Numbered from the stretch's first letter, positions 17,571-27,496 are shown. The stretch is 64,000 nt of DNA from CAVYTF01 sp963771435 (GCA_963771435.1 CAVYTF010000008.1:124001-188000); one strand, 5' to 3'. Notes: a model not told the origin generated them from the letters alone. Made by a program: numbers and translations.

Positions 17571-18122
17571 TTAATTCATCTGCGGGTCAAGCGGGTAGTT
17601 TATTATCTGCGTATAGGGCTCTCCCAATTGTTTTATGGCATCTTTCCATATCATCTCATCATTATTATGGAAGACCAGGTGCTTGTTGCCCGTGGTTATT
17701 AGCCAGGACTTTTCCTTCACTTCATTTTCCAGTTGCTCCTTGCCCCATCCGCTATAACCCAAATAAAAACGTATCATTTTCTGGCTGATCTTATTCAGCT
17801 TCAGTAGCTCTGCTACATCTTCCATATCACCCCCCCAATAGATCCCATTAATTACTTCCTGGCCTCCACTGATAAGATCGGGCCGCTGATGAAGAAAATG
17901 TACCGTATCCTGCTGAACGGGGCCGCCTTCATACACCGGGAAGCCACAACCATCAAACAATTCTACCAGCTCGCCAACTGGCTGTTTGATCTTCCTGTTC
18001 ATAACAAAACCGAAGCTACCTTCTTCGCGGTGATCACATAAAAATATCGCACTCCGTAGAAAATTCGGGTCCCGCAGGAAAGGATCGGCTATTAACACGT
18101 TGCCTGCTGCAATGGAATTCAT
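17571..18122 (-). CDS. YqgE/AlgH family protein
   Basis: A 183-residue protein of the YqgE/AlgH (UPF0301) family. Diagnostic segments are AGNVLIADPFLRDPNFLRSA near the N-terminus, GFVMNRK, YEGGPVQQDTVHFLH, and LGYSGWGKEQLENEV. The molecular role of the family is poorly defined. The stop codon lies at the edge of the 21-bp array. It is divergent from the histidine kinase gene across about 125 bp. Assignment to the family is secure; function is not. Confidence 0.93.
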   Translation of the reverse strand: MNSIAAGNVLIADPFLRDPNFLRSAIFLCDHREEGSFGFVMNRKIKQPVGELVELFDGCGFPVYEGGPVQQDTVHFLHQRPDLISGGQEVINGIYWGGDMEDVAELLKLNKISQKMIRFYLGYSGWGKEQLENEVKEKSWLITTGNKHLVFHNNDEMIWKDAIKQLGEPYTQIINYPLDPQMN

Positions 18123-18247
18123 GATCTAATTTAGGAAAGTTCTATCAAATGGAAAAAAATAATTAGAATTTTATAGATCACGTTAAATTGCTGGTAAACC
18201 TTAATGGTTTATTTTTAAGGGCTGGTTGCTACTATATTTTTGTTGAG

Positions 18248-19600
18248 ATGAAAAAAGTTTTTCCTGCAATAATGGTTTTGATCGCGCTATCGCTTGTGGG
18301 CATTATTGCTTTGCAGGTGTCGTGGCTTAGTGATCTTTTGGAAATTCAGCAGCAGAAACTTTTATTCCATGTAGATGAGGCGGGTCTTTCTGTAGCGCAG
18401 CAAATTGGAAAGGGTGCGTCCATGATGCCTTTTCCTCATTTCCAGAGGCGGCCCGGCACAGGGCTCATGCCAAATAGTCTTCCTTTTGCCCTGGAGCAGG
18501 AGTTTACAGTTGGGCAGCGTTATTCCCAGGCGGAAATTAATAATAAACTGCGAGCAGCTTTCCAGAGACAAGGCATTCCCGACATGAAGTTTGAATATTG
18601 TATAACGTCCAACGCGGATGAGTGGCAGCCTGAAATGGCATCTAAGAACTTCATGGAAGCATATACTGATACTATACACGCTCAGCGCAGGATCATACCC
18701 ATTTCTACAGCGAACGGAGACAATTCTATGGGGAATATGCTGGCTTATGAGCATCTTATTATAGTTGTGCCCAATTTTGAAACACAAGTTTGGCATTCGC
18801 TCGCAGGCACCATAGCGATCTCGCTTTTATTTACCCTGATAATTATTACGGCTTTTGCGCTTATGATAAGAACTATGCTGAACCAGCAAAAATTGAATAA
18901 GATCAAGAGTGATTTTATAAATAATATGACACATGAGTTCAAGACGCCGCTGGCAACCATCTCGCTCGCGGTAGATGCGCTGCAGAATAAAAAAGTTCAG
19001 AATGATGGGGAAAAAAGAAATTACTTCAGCGGGGTGATAAAGGAAGAGAACAGGAAAATGAATAGGCATGTGGAAACTATTTTGGAAGCGGCGGTGATGG
19101 ATAAGCATGAGCTGAAACTGAAATTAAGCCCGCTTCATGCCCATGATATAATAAAGCACGTGGTAGACAGTTTTACTTTGCAATTGGAAGATAAGAAAGG
19201 CAGTGCAACGCTACAGTTGAAAGCAGAAAATGATCTGATCAATGCTGATGATACACATTTCACGAACCTTGTTAATAATTTAATAGATAATGCTATTAAA
19301 TATTCCAGAGATGATCTGCAGATCAAAATCACAACGCGCTCGAATGCAAAGTATTTAAGTATTATTGTGGAAGATAATGGTATAGGCATGAGCAAAGAGA
19401 CCGTGAAAAGAATATTTGAGAAGTTCTACCGCGCTCATACTGGTAATCTGCACAACGTAAAGGGCTTCGGTTTGGGCATGAGTTATGTAAAGTCAGTGGT
19501 TGATGGCCATAAGGCGAAAATAAAGGTAGAGAGCACGCTTGGAAAGGGCAGTATTTTTACTGTGGATATGCCGCTGGCGAAAGAAGAGGGTTATTTTTAA
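18248..19600 (+). CDS. Sensor histidine kinase without adjacent response regulator
   Basis: A 450-residue membrane kinase. It has a first transmembrane helix (about 5-22), a periplasmic sensor domain without recognised fold, a second helix (about 195-215), a HisKA H-box NNMTHEFKTPLATISLA, and a HATPase_c domain with N-box NLVNNLIDNAIKYS, G1 EDNGIGMS, F-box FEKFYRAH and G2 GFGLGMSYVKS. The start at 18248 begins the signal-anchor; the longer frame to 18188 is unlikely. No response regulator lies next to it, so its partner is elsewhere. The 3' end overlaps convergent queA by 44 bp. Confidence 0.92.
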   Translation: MKKVFPAIMVLIALSLVGIIALQVSWLSDLLEIQQQKLLFHVDEAGLSVAQQIGKGASMMPFPHFQRRPGTGLMPNSLPFALEQEFTVGQRYSQAEINNKLRAAFQRQGIPDMKFEYCITSNADEWQPEMASKNFMEAYTDTIHAQRRIIPISTANGDNSMGNMLAYEHLIIVVPNFETQVWHSLAGTIAISLLFTLIIITAFALMIRTMLNQQKLNKIKSDFINNMTHEFKTPLATISLAVDALQNKKVQNDGEKRNYFSGVIKEENRKMNRHVETILEAAVMDKHELKLKLSPLHAHDIIKHVVDSFTLQLEDKKGSATLQLKAENDLINADDTHFTNLVNNLIDNAIKYSRDDLQIKITTRSNAKYLSIIVEDNGIGMSKETVKRIFEKFYRAHTGNLHNVKGFGLGMSYVKSVVDGHKAKIKVESTLGKGSIFTVDMPLAKEEGYF

Positions 19601-20814
19601 GGCGATGATGCCATATTAAACAGCCATCCCCATAACTTAAGAACCGGAACTGATGGTGAAGTGCATAGTTATAGATAGACTTCCACTCCTTCCCTGCAAC
19701 AGCCGCCACAAGCAATAGCAAAGTAGATCTGGGCTGATGAAAATTTGTGAAGATCGCATTACCAACTCTTAGCTGATAACCGGGAGCGATAAGCAGCCGT
19801 GTAGTAGCTGTAAGGTTTTCTATATTATTAGCATTCATCCAATCCAAAACATTTTGCAGCGCATCATGAGCAGAAATATGCTGGGGCAATTCATACGCCT
19901 CCCACTGAGAAATTGATAGTTTATCAATGGCTCCCTGCGAGATCTTTACACCTATCCAGTACAAACTCTCAATAGCTCTCAGGGACGTTGTACCTACTGC
20001 GATGATGTTGTTACCAAGGTTTTTTATCAAGTTCTCTATTAATTGTTTATGCACAGAAAAGAACTCGGAATGCATATCATGAGATACAATATCATCCTTT
20101 ACCGGTTTAAACGTACCCGCACCCACATGAAGCGTTATAAAAGCAGTTTGTATCTGTTTAGCTTTAAGTTTAGTGAAGACTCTTTCGGTAAAATGCAAGC
20201 CAGCAGTTGGCGCCGCCACTGAACCATCATGTTTGGCATAGATAGTTTGATAGGTTTCCTTATCAGTTTCTTCCGCTTCGCGGGATAAATAAGGCGGCAG
20301 CGGAACAGCACCTGCAAGATGCAGTATATCTCCAAAGCTGATATCATCAGCATTCCAGGAAAACTCTATTAAGAAATGGTCATGCTGCTTGTTTATTTTG
20401 CGCGCCTGTAGCTCTATTGTTTGGGCCTGATCCAGAATGTTTTTAATCAAAGCCTCTCCTTTCCATTTCTTAGCGCCCCCAACGAGGCACTTCCAATATA
20501 CTTTTTGTTTCTGGTTAAGAGCAGTTGTAATATCAGTATATCTTTTATCCGGCTCAAGACAAAACAATTCTATCCTGCTCCCTGTAGATCTCTTCAATAG
20601 TAATCTCGCCTGGACGACCCTAGTATTATTAAAGATCAGTAAAGAATTTTTTGGGAGATGGTTATCAAGGTTAAAATATACATCCTCTTCTATCGCTCCC
20701 TGATCATAAACCAATAATTTACTTTCGTCCCTGTTGCGCAAAGGATATTTTGCAATGAGTTCTACAGGTAAAGCATAATTAAAATCCTCGAATCAATAAG
20801 TCTTTTGGATGCAT
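19557..20814 (-). CDS. queA: S-adenosylmethionine:tRNA ribosyltransferase-isomerase (frameshift near start)
   Basis: QueA makes epoxyqueuosine at the wobble base of certain tRNAs. The main frame (from about 20789 down) has QueA motifs LIFNNTRVVQARL, VAAPTAGLHFTE, TLHVGAGTFKPV, VGTTSLRAIES and NFHQPRSTLLLLVAA. The natural start is ATG at 20814 (MHPKDLLI), but one extra base near 20790 puts EDFNYALPVELIAKYPL in another frame. Without that base the N-terminus joins perfectly. A sequence error is the simplest reading; otherwise the gene lacks a usable start. It lies 13 bp after lpxA on the same strand. The C-terminus runs about 20 residues beyond the usual end. Confidence 0.9.
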
Positions 20815-20827
20815 CAGGTTTAGGCTG

Positions 20828-21625
20828 TTAATCTTCTTCAACAGAGCCCATAGTGTAGCGTTTAATGATGCCTCTACCACTTTCTCTTATAAAAGTGACT
20901 ATTTCATCCCTTTCATCACTGGCAGGCAATTCTTCTTCAATGTATTCCAACGCCTGGCTTATATTCATGCCCTTGCTGTAAATAACACGGTAGACATCAA
21001 GTATATGATTAATCTGGTTAAGAGAGAACCCTCTACGTTTAAGCCCTACGCTGTTCACGCCTCCATAACTCAAGGGGTTGCGTACTGCTTTGATGTAAGG
21101 AGGTACATCTTTAGTGACCAAACTGCCGCCACCAATATAAGCATGCTGGCCTATGTGTACAAACTGGTGTACTGCACAGACGCCTGCAATCCAGCACCAA
21201 TCGCCCATAACTACATGCCCTGCTATTTGTGAACTATTGCTTATGATGCAATTATTACCAACAATACAATCATGTGCAAGGTGGCTGTAAGCCATAATGA
21301 GACAGTTATTGCCTACAGTTGTTTTTAACCTATCGCTAGTACCCCGGTTTATTGTTACAAACTCACGTATGGTGGTATTGTCACCTATTTCCACATAGGT
21401 CTTTTCACCATCGAACTTTAGGTCCTGAGGGATGGCTGCGAGGACAGCGCCGGGGAAGATGCGACAGTTTTTACCGATGCGGGCGCCTTCCATAATAGTC
21501 ACATTGCTGCCTATCCAGGTGCCTTCGCCTATTTCCACATCGTGGTGAATTACAGTGAAAGGGTCAATCTTTACGTTCTGTGCCAGCTTGGCGTTGGGGT
21601 GGATATAAGTATGGGGATGAATCAT
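20828..21625 (-). CDS. lpxA: Acyl-ACP:UDP-N-acetylglucosamine O-acyltransferase
   Basis: LpxA catalyses the first step of lipid A synthesis. The 265-residue protein is a left-handed beta-helix of hexapeptide repeats (for example IGEGTWIGSNVTI, VGNNCIISNSSQIAG) with the catalytic-His region SHLAHDCIVG and a helical C-terminus. ATG at 21625 (MIHPHTYIHPNAK) is chosen because it begins the first repeat; an upstream in-frame ATG at 21649 is less likely. queA begins 13 bp after its stop, so the two probably share a transcript. In many relatives lpxA adjoins lpxD/lpxC; here lpxD is 36 kb away. Confidence 0.95.
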   Translation of the reverse strand: MIHPHTYIHPNAKLAQNVKIDPFTVIHHDVEIGEGTWIGSNVTIMEGARIGKNCRIFPGAVLAAIPQDLKFDGEKTYVEIGDNTTIREFVTINRGTSDRLKTTVGNNCLIMAYSHLAHDCIVGNNCIISNSSQIAGHVVMGDWCWIAGVCAVHQFVHIGQHAYIGGGSLVTKDVPPYIKAVRNPLSYGGVNSVGLKRRGFSLNQINHILDVYRVIYSKGMNISQALEYIEEELPASDERDEIVTFIRESGRGIIKRYTMGSVEED

Positions 21626-22159
21626 GAAATTCTTTGCGATGAGGCGCAAAAATAAAGTTATTCAATTAATAATAACGTGCGTTCGGGATAGAGGGGGCAA
21701 AAAGATGATAGATAGAGGAATAATAAACGGAATAAATCTTGTATATTTACCAAGCTACTTAATTTGCTATTTTTTGCTATCTGCACGGTTAATTTCCCTC
21801 AATAATATAGGCATAAAAGACGAAGGATGAACGAAGGCCTGACGCAAGACCAGCGAGAGTATGTGGGTATTGGGCCTAGTTTGCGATAAAGTAACCATGA
21901 AGGTGGGTGGGAGTAGGAATGAGTTTAATGAAGCATAGAGGGCAAAAGAGAGCTTTTCAGGGACGGGGGGTATTGACTGCTAAGCTTAATTTGTTGCTTA
22001 AGTGGAACTTAGGTTGACAATAAGCAATGCAAAAGGACTTGATATTTTATGAATTATTGCCAGTTATACTTTAAATAAATATTCACATTTTGCAGGCAAA
22101 TGCATAAAAATTATTAATCATTTATTGTCCTCCTTACCTGATCGCTGCGAGCTTGGTTA
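21626..22159. other. 534-bp intergenic region without recognised content
   Basis: No ORF with coding character was found on either strand. A G-rich stretch (about 21895-21925) has GGTGGGTGGGAGTAGG, a word also seen in the 11-bp array near 47.55 kb, but not in tandem here. The promoter of lpxA should lie near 21640-21780. I see no RNA gene. Confidence 0.4.
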
Positions 22160-23536
22160 TTAAGGCTTTTTAAAATCTTTTATCAGTTCGTCTTTGGTTA
22201 CTATTTTTACTTTTGTACTGTCGGAGAGGGTTTTGCTGACTACGTCGTAAGGGCCGGTTATGACGGTATCTCCCTGGTGTATGCCACTGAGGATCTGTAT
22301 ATAATTTAAGTCCTGTATGCCTGTGGTTACGGGGAACTTTTTTACCCTGCTGTCTTTGCCAAATACAAATACAACTTCCTGTATATCATCTGAACCGGTG
22401 GTTTGGTCATTGTTATTCTGAGCATCAGAACCAGTATTATGAACATCGTTCACTTTGGAGTTATCGATGCTTTTGCCACCTTTATCGCGCACAGTTACAG
22501 CATTTAATGGAACTGACAGGACATTTGTGAGGGTTTTTGTTTGTATGTCTGCACTGGTGCTCATATCCGGCCGGAAGGGAAATGACCTATGCGGAATAAC
22601 GAGATCACTATAGCTTTCGGGAAGCAGGCGGATGTGTACCTCATAATTTGTAACGGTAGTTGAAGATGCGCTGCTTGTGGTGGAAGTGGTGGTTGGGTTG
22701 GCTATTTTATAAACAATGCCTTTGAATTTGCGGTTGTTATATGCATCTACCTGCACAATGGCACTGTCGCCGATCTTTACTTTTGGTATGTCATTTTCAC
22801 CAACATCAACCTGTGCTTCAATGCTGCTGAGGTCGGCGATGCGCATAATTTCTGTGCCGGTCATTTGGGCTGTACCTACTACGCGTTCGCCTTTTTTTAC
22901 TTCGAGCAGGCTTACCACACCATCCATTGACGCTGTGATAGTGGCTTTGCCAAGGGTTTTATCGGCACTGTTTAAATTAGCCATGGCGCTTTGGACACCT
23001 GCCTGACTTGCCTTAATGTTTTGTTGTGCGGCGGCATAATTGGCCTTTGCGGCAAAATATGCCTGTTGTGATTGTTCAAACTCTGACTGAGAAACCACTT
23101 TTTGCTCAACCAATGTTTTTTCGCGATTGTAGGCTGCCTGAGTCTGGTCTAAGGTTGCTTTTAATGCATCAAGCTGGGCTGTAGAATTATCAGCCTGTGC
23201 CTGCGATTGGGCGACTCCTGCGGCTGCCTGATCCCGCGCAGCGGTATAAACATCAGCATACACCTTGCAGAGTACCTGTCCCTTTTTTACCGTATCGCCT
23301 TCGGCTACATCCAGTTCCACGATCTGCCCCGAGATATCAGAACTTACTTTTACTTCGACCTCAGGATATATTTTGCCACTGGCAGTTACTGTTTCGGTTA
23401 TGGTACGGTTCATGACTTTTTCGGCAGTAACTTTTGTGCCTTCATCTTTGCCAAATACTCCTGCCTTGCTTAATACGAGCAATAATACCACAATTACTAC
23501 AAGGCTTATAATTACCCACTTCAGTTGCTTATTCAT
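22160..23536 (-). CDS. HlyD/MacA-type efflux membrane fusion protein
   Basis: A 458-residue periplasmic adaptor. It has an N-terminal membrane anchor (about 7-24), a lipoyl half (KVSSDISGQIVELDVAEGDTVKKGQVL), a long Ala/Gln-rich coiled-coil hairpin (about 90-190), the second lipoyl half and a beta-barrel domain (VDVGENDIPKVKIGDSAIVQVD). The pattern is that of MacA-like adaptors of ABC-type tripartite pumps. The TolC-like gene lies just upstream on the same strand. The expected ABC ATPase/permease is not downstream; lpxA follows after 534 bp, so the pump core is encoded elsewhere. Confidence 0.92.
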   Translation of the reverse strand: MNKQLKWVIISLVVIVVLLLVLSKAGVFGKDEGTKVTAEKVMNRTITETVTASGKIYPEVEVKVSSDISGQIVELDVAEGDTVKKGQVLCKVYADVYTAARDQAAAGVAQSQAQADNSTAQLDALKATLDQTQAAYNREKTLVEQKVVSQSEFEQSQQAYFAAKANYAAAQQNIKASQAGVQSAMANLNSADKTLGKATITASMDGVVSLLEVKKGERVVGTAQMTGTEIMRIADLSSIEAQVDVGENDIPKVKIGDSAIVQVDAYNNRKFKGIVYKIANPTTTSTTSSASSTTVTNYEVHIRLLPESYSDLVIPHRSFPFRPDMSTSADIQTKTLTNVLSVPLNAVTVRDKGGKSIDNSKVNDVHNTGSDAQNNNDQTTGSDDIQEVVFVFGKDSRVKKFPVTTGIQDLNYIQILSGIHQGDTVITGPYDVVSKTLSDSTKVKIVTKDELIKDFKKP

Positions 23537-23557
23537 AATTATTTTAATTGATGATCA

Positions 23558-23597
23558 GTTGATCGGTTGATTAGTTGATTTGTTGAGTGGTTGACCG
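23558..23597. repeat. Five tandem 8-bp units (GTTGAnnn)
   Basis: GTTGATCG, GTTGATTA, GTTGATTT, GTTGAGTG and GTTGACCG follow each other without a gap in the 77-bp spacer between the tolC-like and hlyD-like genes. It belongs to the class of short-word repeats found at several places in the window. Confidence 0.8.
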
Positions 23598-23613
23598 GCA
23601 TATTGTGCATTAT

Positions 23614-25035
23614 CTAATTGAGCTTTATTCCAAAGCCTTTATAAAACTCAAGCACTTTCATTTTAAATACATAATCGTACCTGGCTGAAAGGGCGTTGAT
23701 GGTTGCCGTGAATGCATTGTTTTGAGTGGTGATATAATCTATGGTTGATAATACCCCGATCTCGTACCGCTTTTTTGCAAGGCTGAGGGCATAGTTTTGT
23801 ATGCCTTCCGCCTTTACGGTGGCGTTGTATTTTTCGAGGGCGGCCACGGCATTGCTGTATGCCTGGTAAACATTCTGCTGGAGGGTGACATTATCCTGTT
23901 GGGACTGGAGCTTTAAATTCTCCACATTAAGCCTGCTGCGGTCATAATTGTTCCTTAACTGCCTGTTGTTTGCGATAGGAATGTTTAACTGCAACCCAAC
24001 TGCCTGGCTGAAATTGATATTGCCCACCTGCCTGAAATAACTTGGTTTGCTGTAAACGGGGTTATAATTTGGCGACGTAATATAATCGCCATTGTGGGTG
24101 TATAAGGTATCTGTGCCTAAGAACTGCGTTCCATTGTATTCTTCAAAAGTGCTGGCGTAGTTGCTGCCAAGCTGGCCAAAGAAAGAAATTGTGGGATACA
24201 TGGCGCCGCGGGTGCTTTTTACTGCGTACTCGGCGGCCCTTATGTGCAGGCTGTCTGCCTTTTGAAGGGGCTGGTTATTGAGGGCAAGGTTATAGACATA
24301 AGCGGGCTGCAATTCCGAAAGAGGGTCAATAGGGATCTTGTCGATATCCGGTACAGACACATCAAAAGGAGAGGCGGCATCGAGGTCGAGCAGGCCCATG
24401 AGCCCAATCCTGTTTTGCTCAGCAGTACCGTTTGCAGAAATATAAGTGCTGCTGTCCGTAGCGAGCTGTGCCTCTAACTGCGCTGCACTCAGTTCAGGAA
24501 GGCTGCCTGCGGTTACCAGCTTTTGTGTATTGTCCAGTTGGCTTTGCGTTTGAGCTATCTGCACTTTGGCAGCGTTGGCCTGTTCAATGCTTAAAAGATA
24601 TTGAAGATATGCGGCAGCGACATTGAGGGAAATATCGTTCCTCACCTTGTTAACGCCAATTTTATAACCCGCCTCGTCTGTAGCCGCAAAAAGCCGGTTG
24701 TTTTTAATGTTGAAAAAATTAAAGAGGGTGACGCCTGTGGTAATTGTATAACTCTGAAAAAATACACTACTCGTGGTGTATTGGTTGGTGGTAGGGTCAA
24801 TAGAGCGGCCAAAATTAAAACCGCCCTGTGTGTTAAAGTTGAGTGTGGGTATTATTTGTGCATTGGCGAGTTTGGTTGCCAGCCCGGCAACGCGCGCCTG
24901 TACATCTGCTTCCTTTACTGAAATGTTGTTTTGTATGGCGTAATTGACACAACGCTGAAGATCCCATTTGTTATCCTGCGCTAAGAGTGTAAACGGCATT
25001 GCTACAATAATGAATGCCAAAAAGCATTTTCTCAT
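23614..25035 (-). CDS. TolC-type outer membrane efflux protein
   Basis: A 473-residue outer membrane channel of the TolC/OEP family. It has a signal peptide (MRKCFLAFIIVAMPFTLLAQ), two OEP repeats with long amphipathic helices (for example QANAAKVQIAQTQSQLDNTQ and SAQALEKYN-like helices near the C-terminus) and the family feature IGVLSTIDYITTQNN before the last strand. It is the first gene of a two-gene unit with the HlyD-like adaptor 77 bp downstream. The pump substrate cannot be told from sequence. Confidence 0.92.
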   Translation of the reverse strand: MRKCFLAFIIVAMPFTLLAQDNKWDLQRCVNYAIQNNISVKEADVQARVAGLATKLANAQIIPTLNFNTQGGFNFGRSIDPTTNQYTTSSVFFQSYTITTGVTLFNFFNIKNNRLFAATDEAGYKIGVNKVRNDISLNVAAAYLQYLLSIEQANAAKVQIAQTQSQLDNTQKLVTAGSLPELSAAQLEAQLATDSSTYISANGTAEQNRIGLMGLLDLDAASPFDVSVPDIDKIPIDPLSELQPAYVYNLALNNQPLQKADSLHIRAAEYAVKSTRGAMYPTISFFGQLGSNYASTFEEYNGTQFLGTDTLYTHNGDYITSPNYNPVYSKPSYFRQVGNINFSQAVGLQLNIPIANNRQLRNNYDRSRLNVENLKLQSQQDNVTLQQNVYQAYSNAVAALEKYNATVKAEGIQNYALSLAKKRYEIGVLSTIDYITTQNNAFTATINALSARYDYVFKMKVLEFYKGFGIKLN

Positions 25036-25262
25036 GAAACAAAAATAACAGAAAGCGGTTCATGCGTATCATAAAATTTAGATGAACGGAAAAAATGTTT
25101 TGACACAAGGCGAAATGAAGGGGTGAGGATTTTATAGTTGGGTTTGAATGACGGATTTAAGAATGGGAGGGAATTAAAAGAGTTGTACTTTTAATTTGAA
25201 ATCTGTGGTAAGGACGAATAAGGATGTAGTAACTATTCATTTACTATTTTAAAGTATTGCTT

Positions 25263-26090
25263 ATGACCAGCCAGGTAAAATTATTTGAACAACAAAAAGT
25301 AAGGACGCATTGGGATGAAGAAAAAGAAAAATGGTTTTTCTCCATTATTGATGTAATTGAAATCTTAACGGGCAGCCCGAGGGCGCGAAAGTATTGGAAC
25401 GCTTTAAAGACAAAGCTTCAGCAAGAAGGGAGTGAGTTGTCCCAAGATTTGGGACAACTGAAAATGCAATCTGCTGATGGCAAGTTCTATAAAACTGATG
25501 TTGCCGATACTGAACAATTGCTCCGCATAATCCAATCCATCCCGTCGCCCAAAGCAGAGCCCTTTAAGCTATGGCTGGCAAGGGTAGGTTACGAACGTAT
25601 GCAGGAAATTGCAAACCCAGAACAAAGCCTTGACCGCGCAAGAGAGAACTGGCAGAAACTTGGACGTAGCGAAAAGTGGATACAGCAAAGGATGACGGGA
25701 CAGGAGACCCGCAATAAACTAACTGACTACTGGAAAGAAAGTGGTGTACAAAAAAATGATGAGTTTGCATACCTCACTAATATTATTCACACAGAATGGG
25801 CGGGGCTTTCTGTGAAAAAACACAAGGAGCTGAAGGGATTAAAAACACAAAACCTTCGTGACCACATGAGCGAAGCTGAATTAATATTTACTGCGCTTGC
25901 AGAACTTTCTACAAGGCAAATTGCAGAAACCGAACAGGCGAAGGGCGTGCAACAAAACGCAGTGGCAGGGAAGAAAGGAGGAAAGATAGCAAAAGACGCA
26001 CGGCTTGCTTTAGAAAACAAAACAGGAAGAAAAGTTATAACAGGTGAAAACTTTTTGCCGCCATCAAAAGAAAGTAAGAAATTAAAATGA
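25263..26090 (+). CDS. BRO/antirepressor-type protein (phage-like), solitary
   Basis: A 275-residue protein whose N-terminal part (VKLFEQQKVRTHWDEEKEKW, FSIIDVIEILTGSPRARKYW) matches the Bro-N-like domain of prophage antirepressors, followed by KTDVADTEQLLRIIQSIPSP and a long helical C-terminal region ending in GGKIAKDARLALENKTGRKV. Close homologues occur in phages and as single chromosomal genes in Bacteroidota. There are no phage neighbours: the tolC-hlyD unit lies upstream and an APC permease is convergent 15 bp downstream. ATG at 25263 is preferred over TTG at 25257. DNA binding is inferred; function here is unknown. Confidence 0.85.
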   Translation: MTSQVKLFEQQKVRTHWDEEKEKWFFSIIDVIEILTGSPRARKYWNALKTKLQQEGSELSQDLGQLKMQSADGKFYKTDVADTEQLLRIIQSIPSPKAEPFKLWLARVGYERMQEIANPEQSLDRARENWQKLGRSEKWIQQRMTGQETRNKLTDYWKESGVQKNDEFAYLTNIIHTEWAGLSVKKHKELKGLKTQNLRDHMSEAELIFTALAELSTRQIAETEQAKGVQQNAVAGKKGGKIAKDARLALENKTGRKVITGENFLPPSKESKKLK

Positions 26091-26105
26091 AGCGTTCTTA
26101 ATTTG

Positions 26106-27428
26106 TCAGACAGTGTTCCTTTTTTTATTGAAGATGAAATAAAGGAGCGTGAAACCAGCGAGCACGCAGATACAGGTTAATGCTGTGGAGGGTTTATCTA
26201 TAGCTATGCTAAGCGCTACAAAAATATAGGCGCCGATGAAGATGAGGGGTATGAGCGGGTACATTTTTATCTGGTAAATGCCTGTGCCATTGAGGTGTTT
26301 GGTATGGCGGCGCAGTTTAAAGATGGCTGCACCGGAAGTGGCCATGCCGATGCAATCAAGAAAAATGACGAAGCTGAGGAGGGCATCGAAGGTTTTGGCA
26401 AAGAACAGAATAATGATGCATAAGGCTGCATAAATAGTGAGTGACACTACCAAGACTTCCTTTTGCTTTGTTTTTTTCTGGAGGGCCTTTGGCAGTACGC
26501 CGTCCTCGCTCATAGCGAACATTACACGAGGATTGCTTAATAGCTGGCCGTTGACGTAAGCGAGTACGGATAAAAAGAGTAGGGCTGAAAAGATGTTGCC
26601 GCCAGTGGTTCCAAACATTCTTGAGGCAACCACATGGGCTATTTCGTTTGTGTTCTTTAAATCATCAAAGCCAAGAATTTTGTAGTAGGAGAAATTGACC
26701 AGCAGGTATAGCGAAATGATGATGATGATGCCGAAAAAGATACCACGAGGGATTGTTTTAGGGGCATTCTCTACCTCATTGCCGAAGTTGATGGTTTGCT
26801 GGTAGCCGCCGTAAGTGAAAGAAACTGCCACTAATGCAACGCCGAGGGCGCGTGCCCATTGTAATATTGAGGTTGGCTCCGTAGTAGTTGCTGTACTGCC
26901 AGTATAATAGATGGAAGGCATGAATAAAGCTGCAATGAGTGTGAGAATCATTGCAATCTTAATGAGCATTAAAACGCTTTGCGTTCGTGCGGTCATTTTT
27001 AAGCCTAATAAGTTTACGCCGTAGAAGAGAAAAATGCAGGAGAAGGCGATGAGGGCTTTGCCAACATCTGAAAGCGGCGAGGCAAAGAATACCTGGCTGA
27101 TATATCCCGCGCCAATGAGGGCGACACCTGTGAGGGAAGCGGCGTTTGAGATAAGGATGATACAATTGACAGCAAAGGCGATGCTGGGATGGTAGGTGTA
27201 AGAAAACACCCGATAGTAGCCTCCTGTAACGGGAAAGCGGGAACCAATCTCGGCATAGGTTAACATGCCGCATAAGGCAACAACGCCGCCGAGTATCCAT
27301 GCTGCGAAGAAGACTGTTGGGCTGTTTGCAGCCTTAGCAGAAGTAGATGCAGTACGGAAAATGCCCATGCCGATGACGAGGCTTACCATTACCAATGTGA
27401 AATCGAAGAGGCGGAGTTTTTGTTTCAT
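26106..27428 (-). CDS. APC-family amino acid permease
   Basis: A 440-residue transporter with about twelve membrane helices. The first helix contains the unwound family motif VSLVIGMGIFRTAS, and helix 2-3 contains YAEIGSRFPVTGGYYRVFSYTYHP. This is the APC superfamily (LAT/basic amino acid-type) pattern for proton-coupled amino acid exchange or uptake. The substrate is not evident. It is divergent from the riboswitch-controlled B12 genes across about 90 bp and convergent with the BRO gene. Confidence 0.9.
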   Translation of the reverse strand: MKQKLRLFDFTLVMVSLVIGMGIFRTASTSAKAANSPTVFFAAWILGGVVALCGMLTYAEIGSRFPVTGGYYRVFSYTYHPSIAFAVNCIILISNAASLTGVALIGAGYISQVFFASPLSDVGKALIAFSCIFLFYGVNLLGLKMTARTQSVLMLIKIAMILTLIAALFMPSIYYTGSTATTTEPTSILQWARALGVALVAVSFTYGGYQQTINFGNEVENAPKTIPRGIFFGIIIIISLYLLVNFSYYKILGFDDLKNTNEIAHVVASRMFGTTGGNIFSALLFLSVLAYVNGQLLSNPRVMFAMSEDGVLPKALQKKTKQKEVLVVSLTIYAALCIIILFFAKTFDALLSFVIFLDCIGMATSGAAIFKLRRHTKHLNGTGIYQIKMYPLIPLIFIGAYIFVALSIAIDKPSTALTCICVLAGFTLLYFIFNKKRNTV

Positions 27429-27496
27429 TGTTTATGCCGTACAATTAATTTGGAGGCATAAACTTATAAAGTAAAAATTTAAAAGCAGAAATAAAA

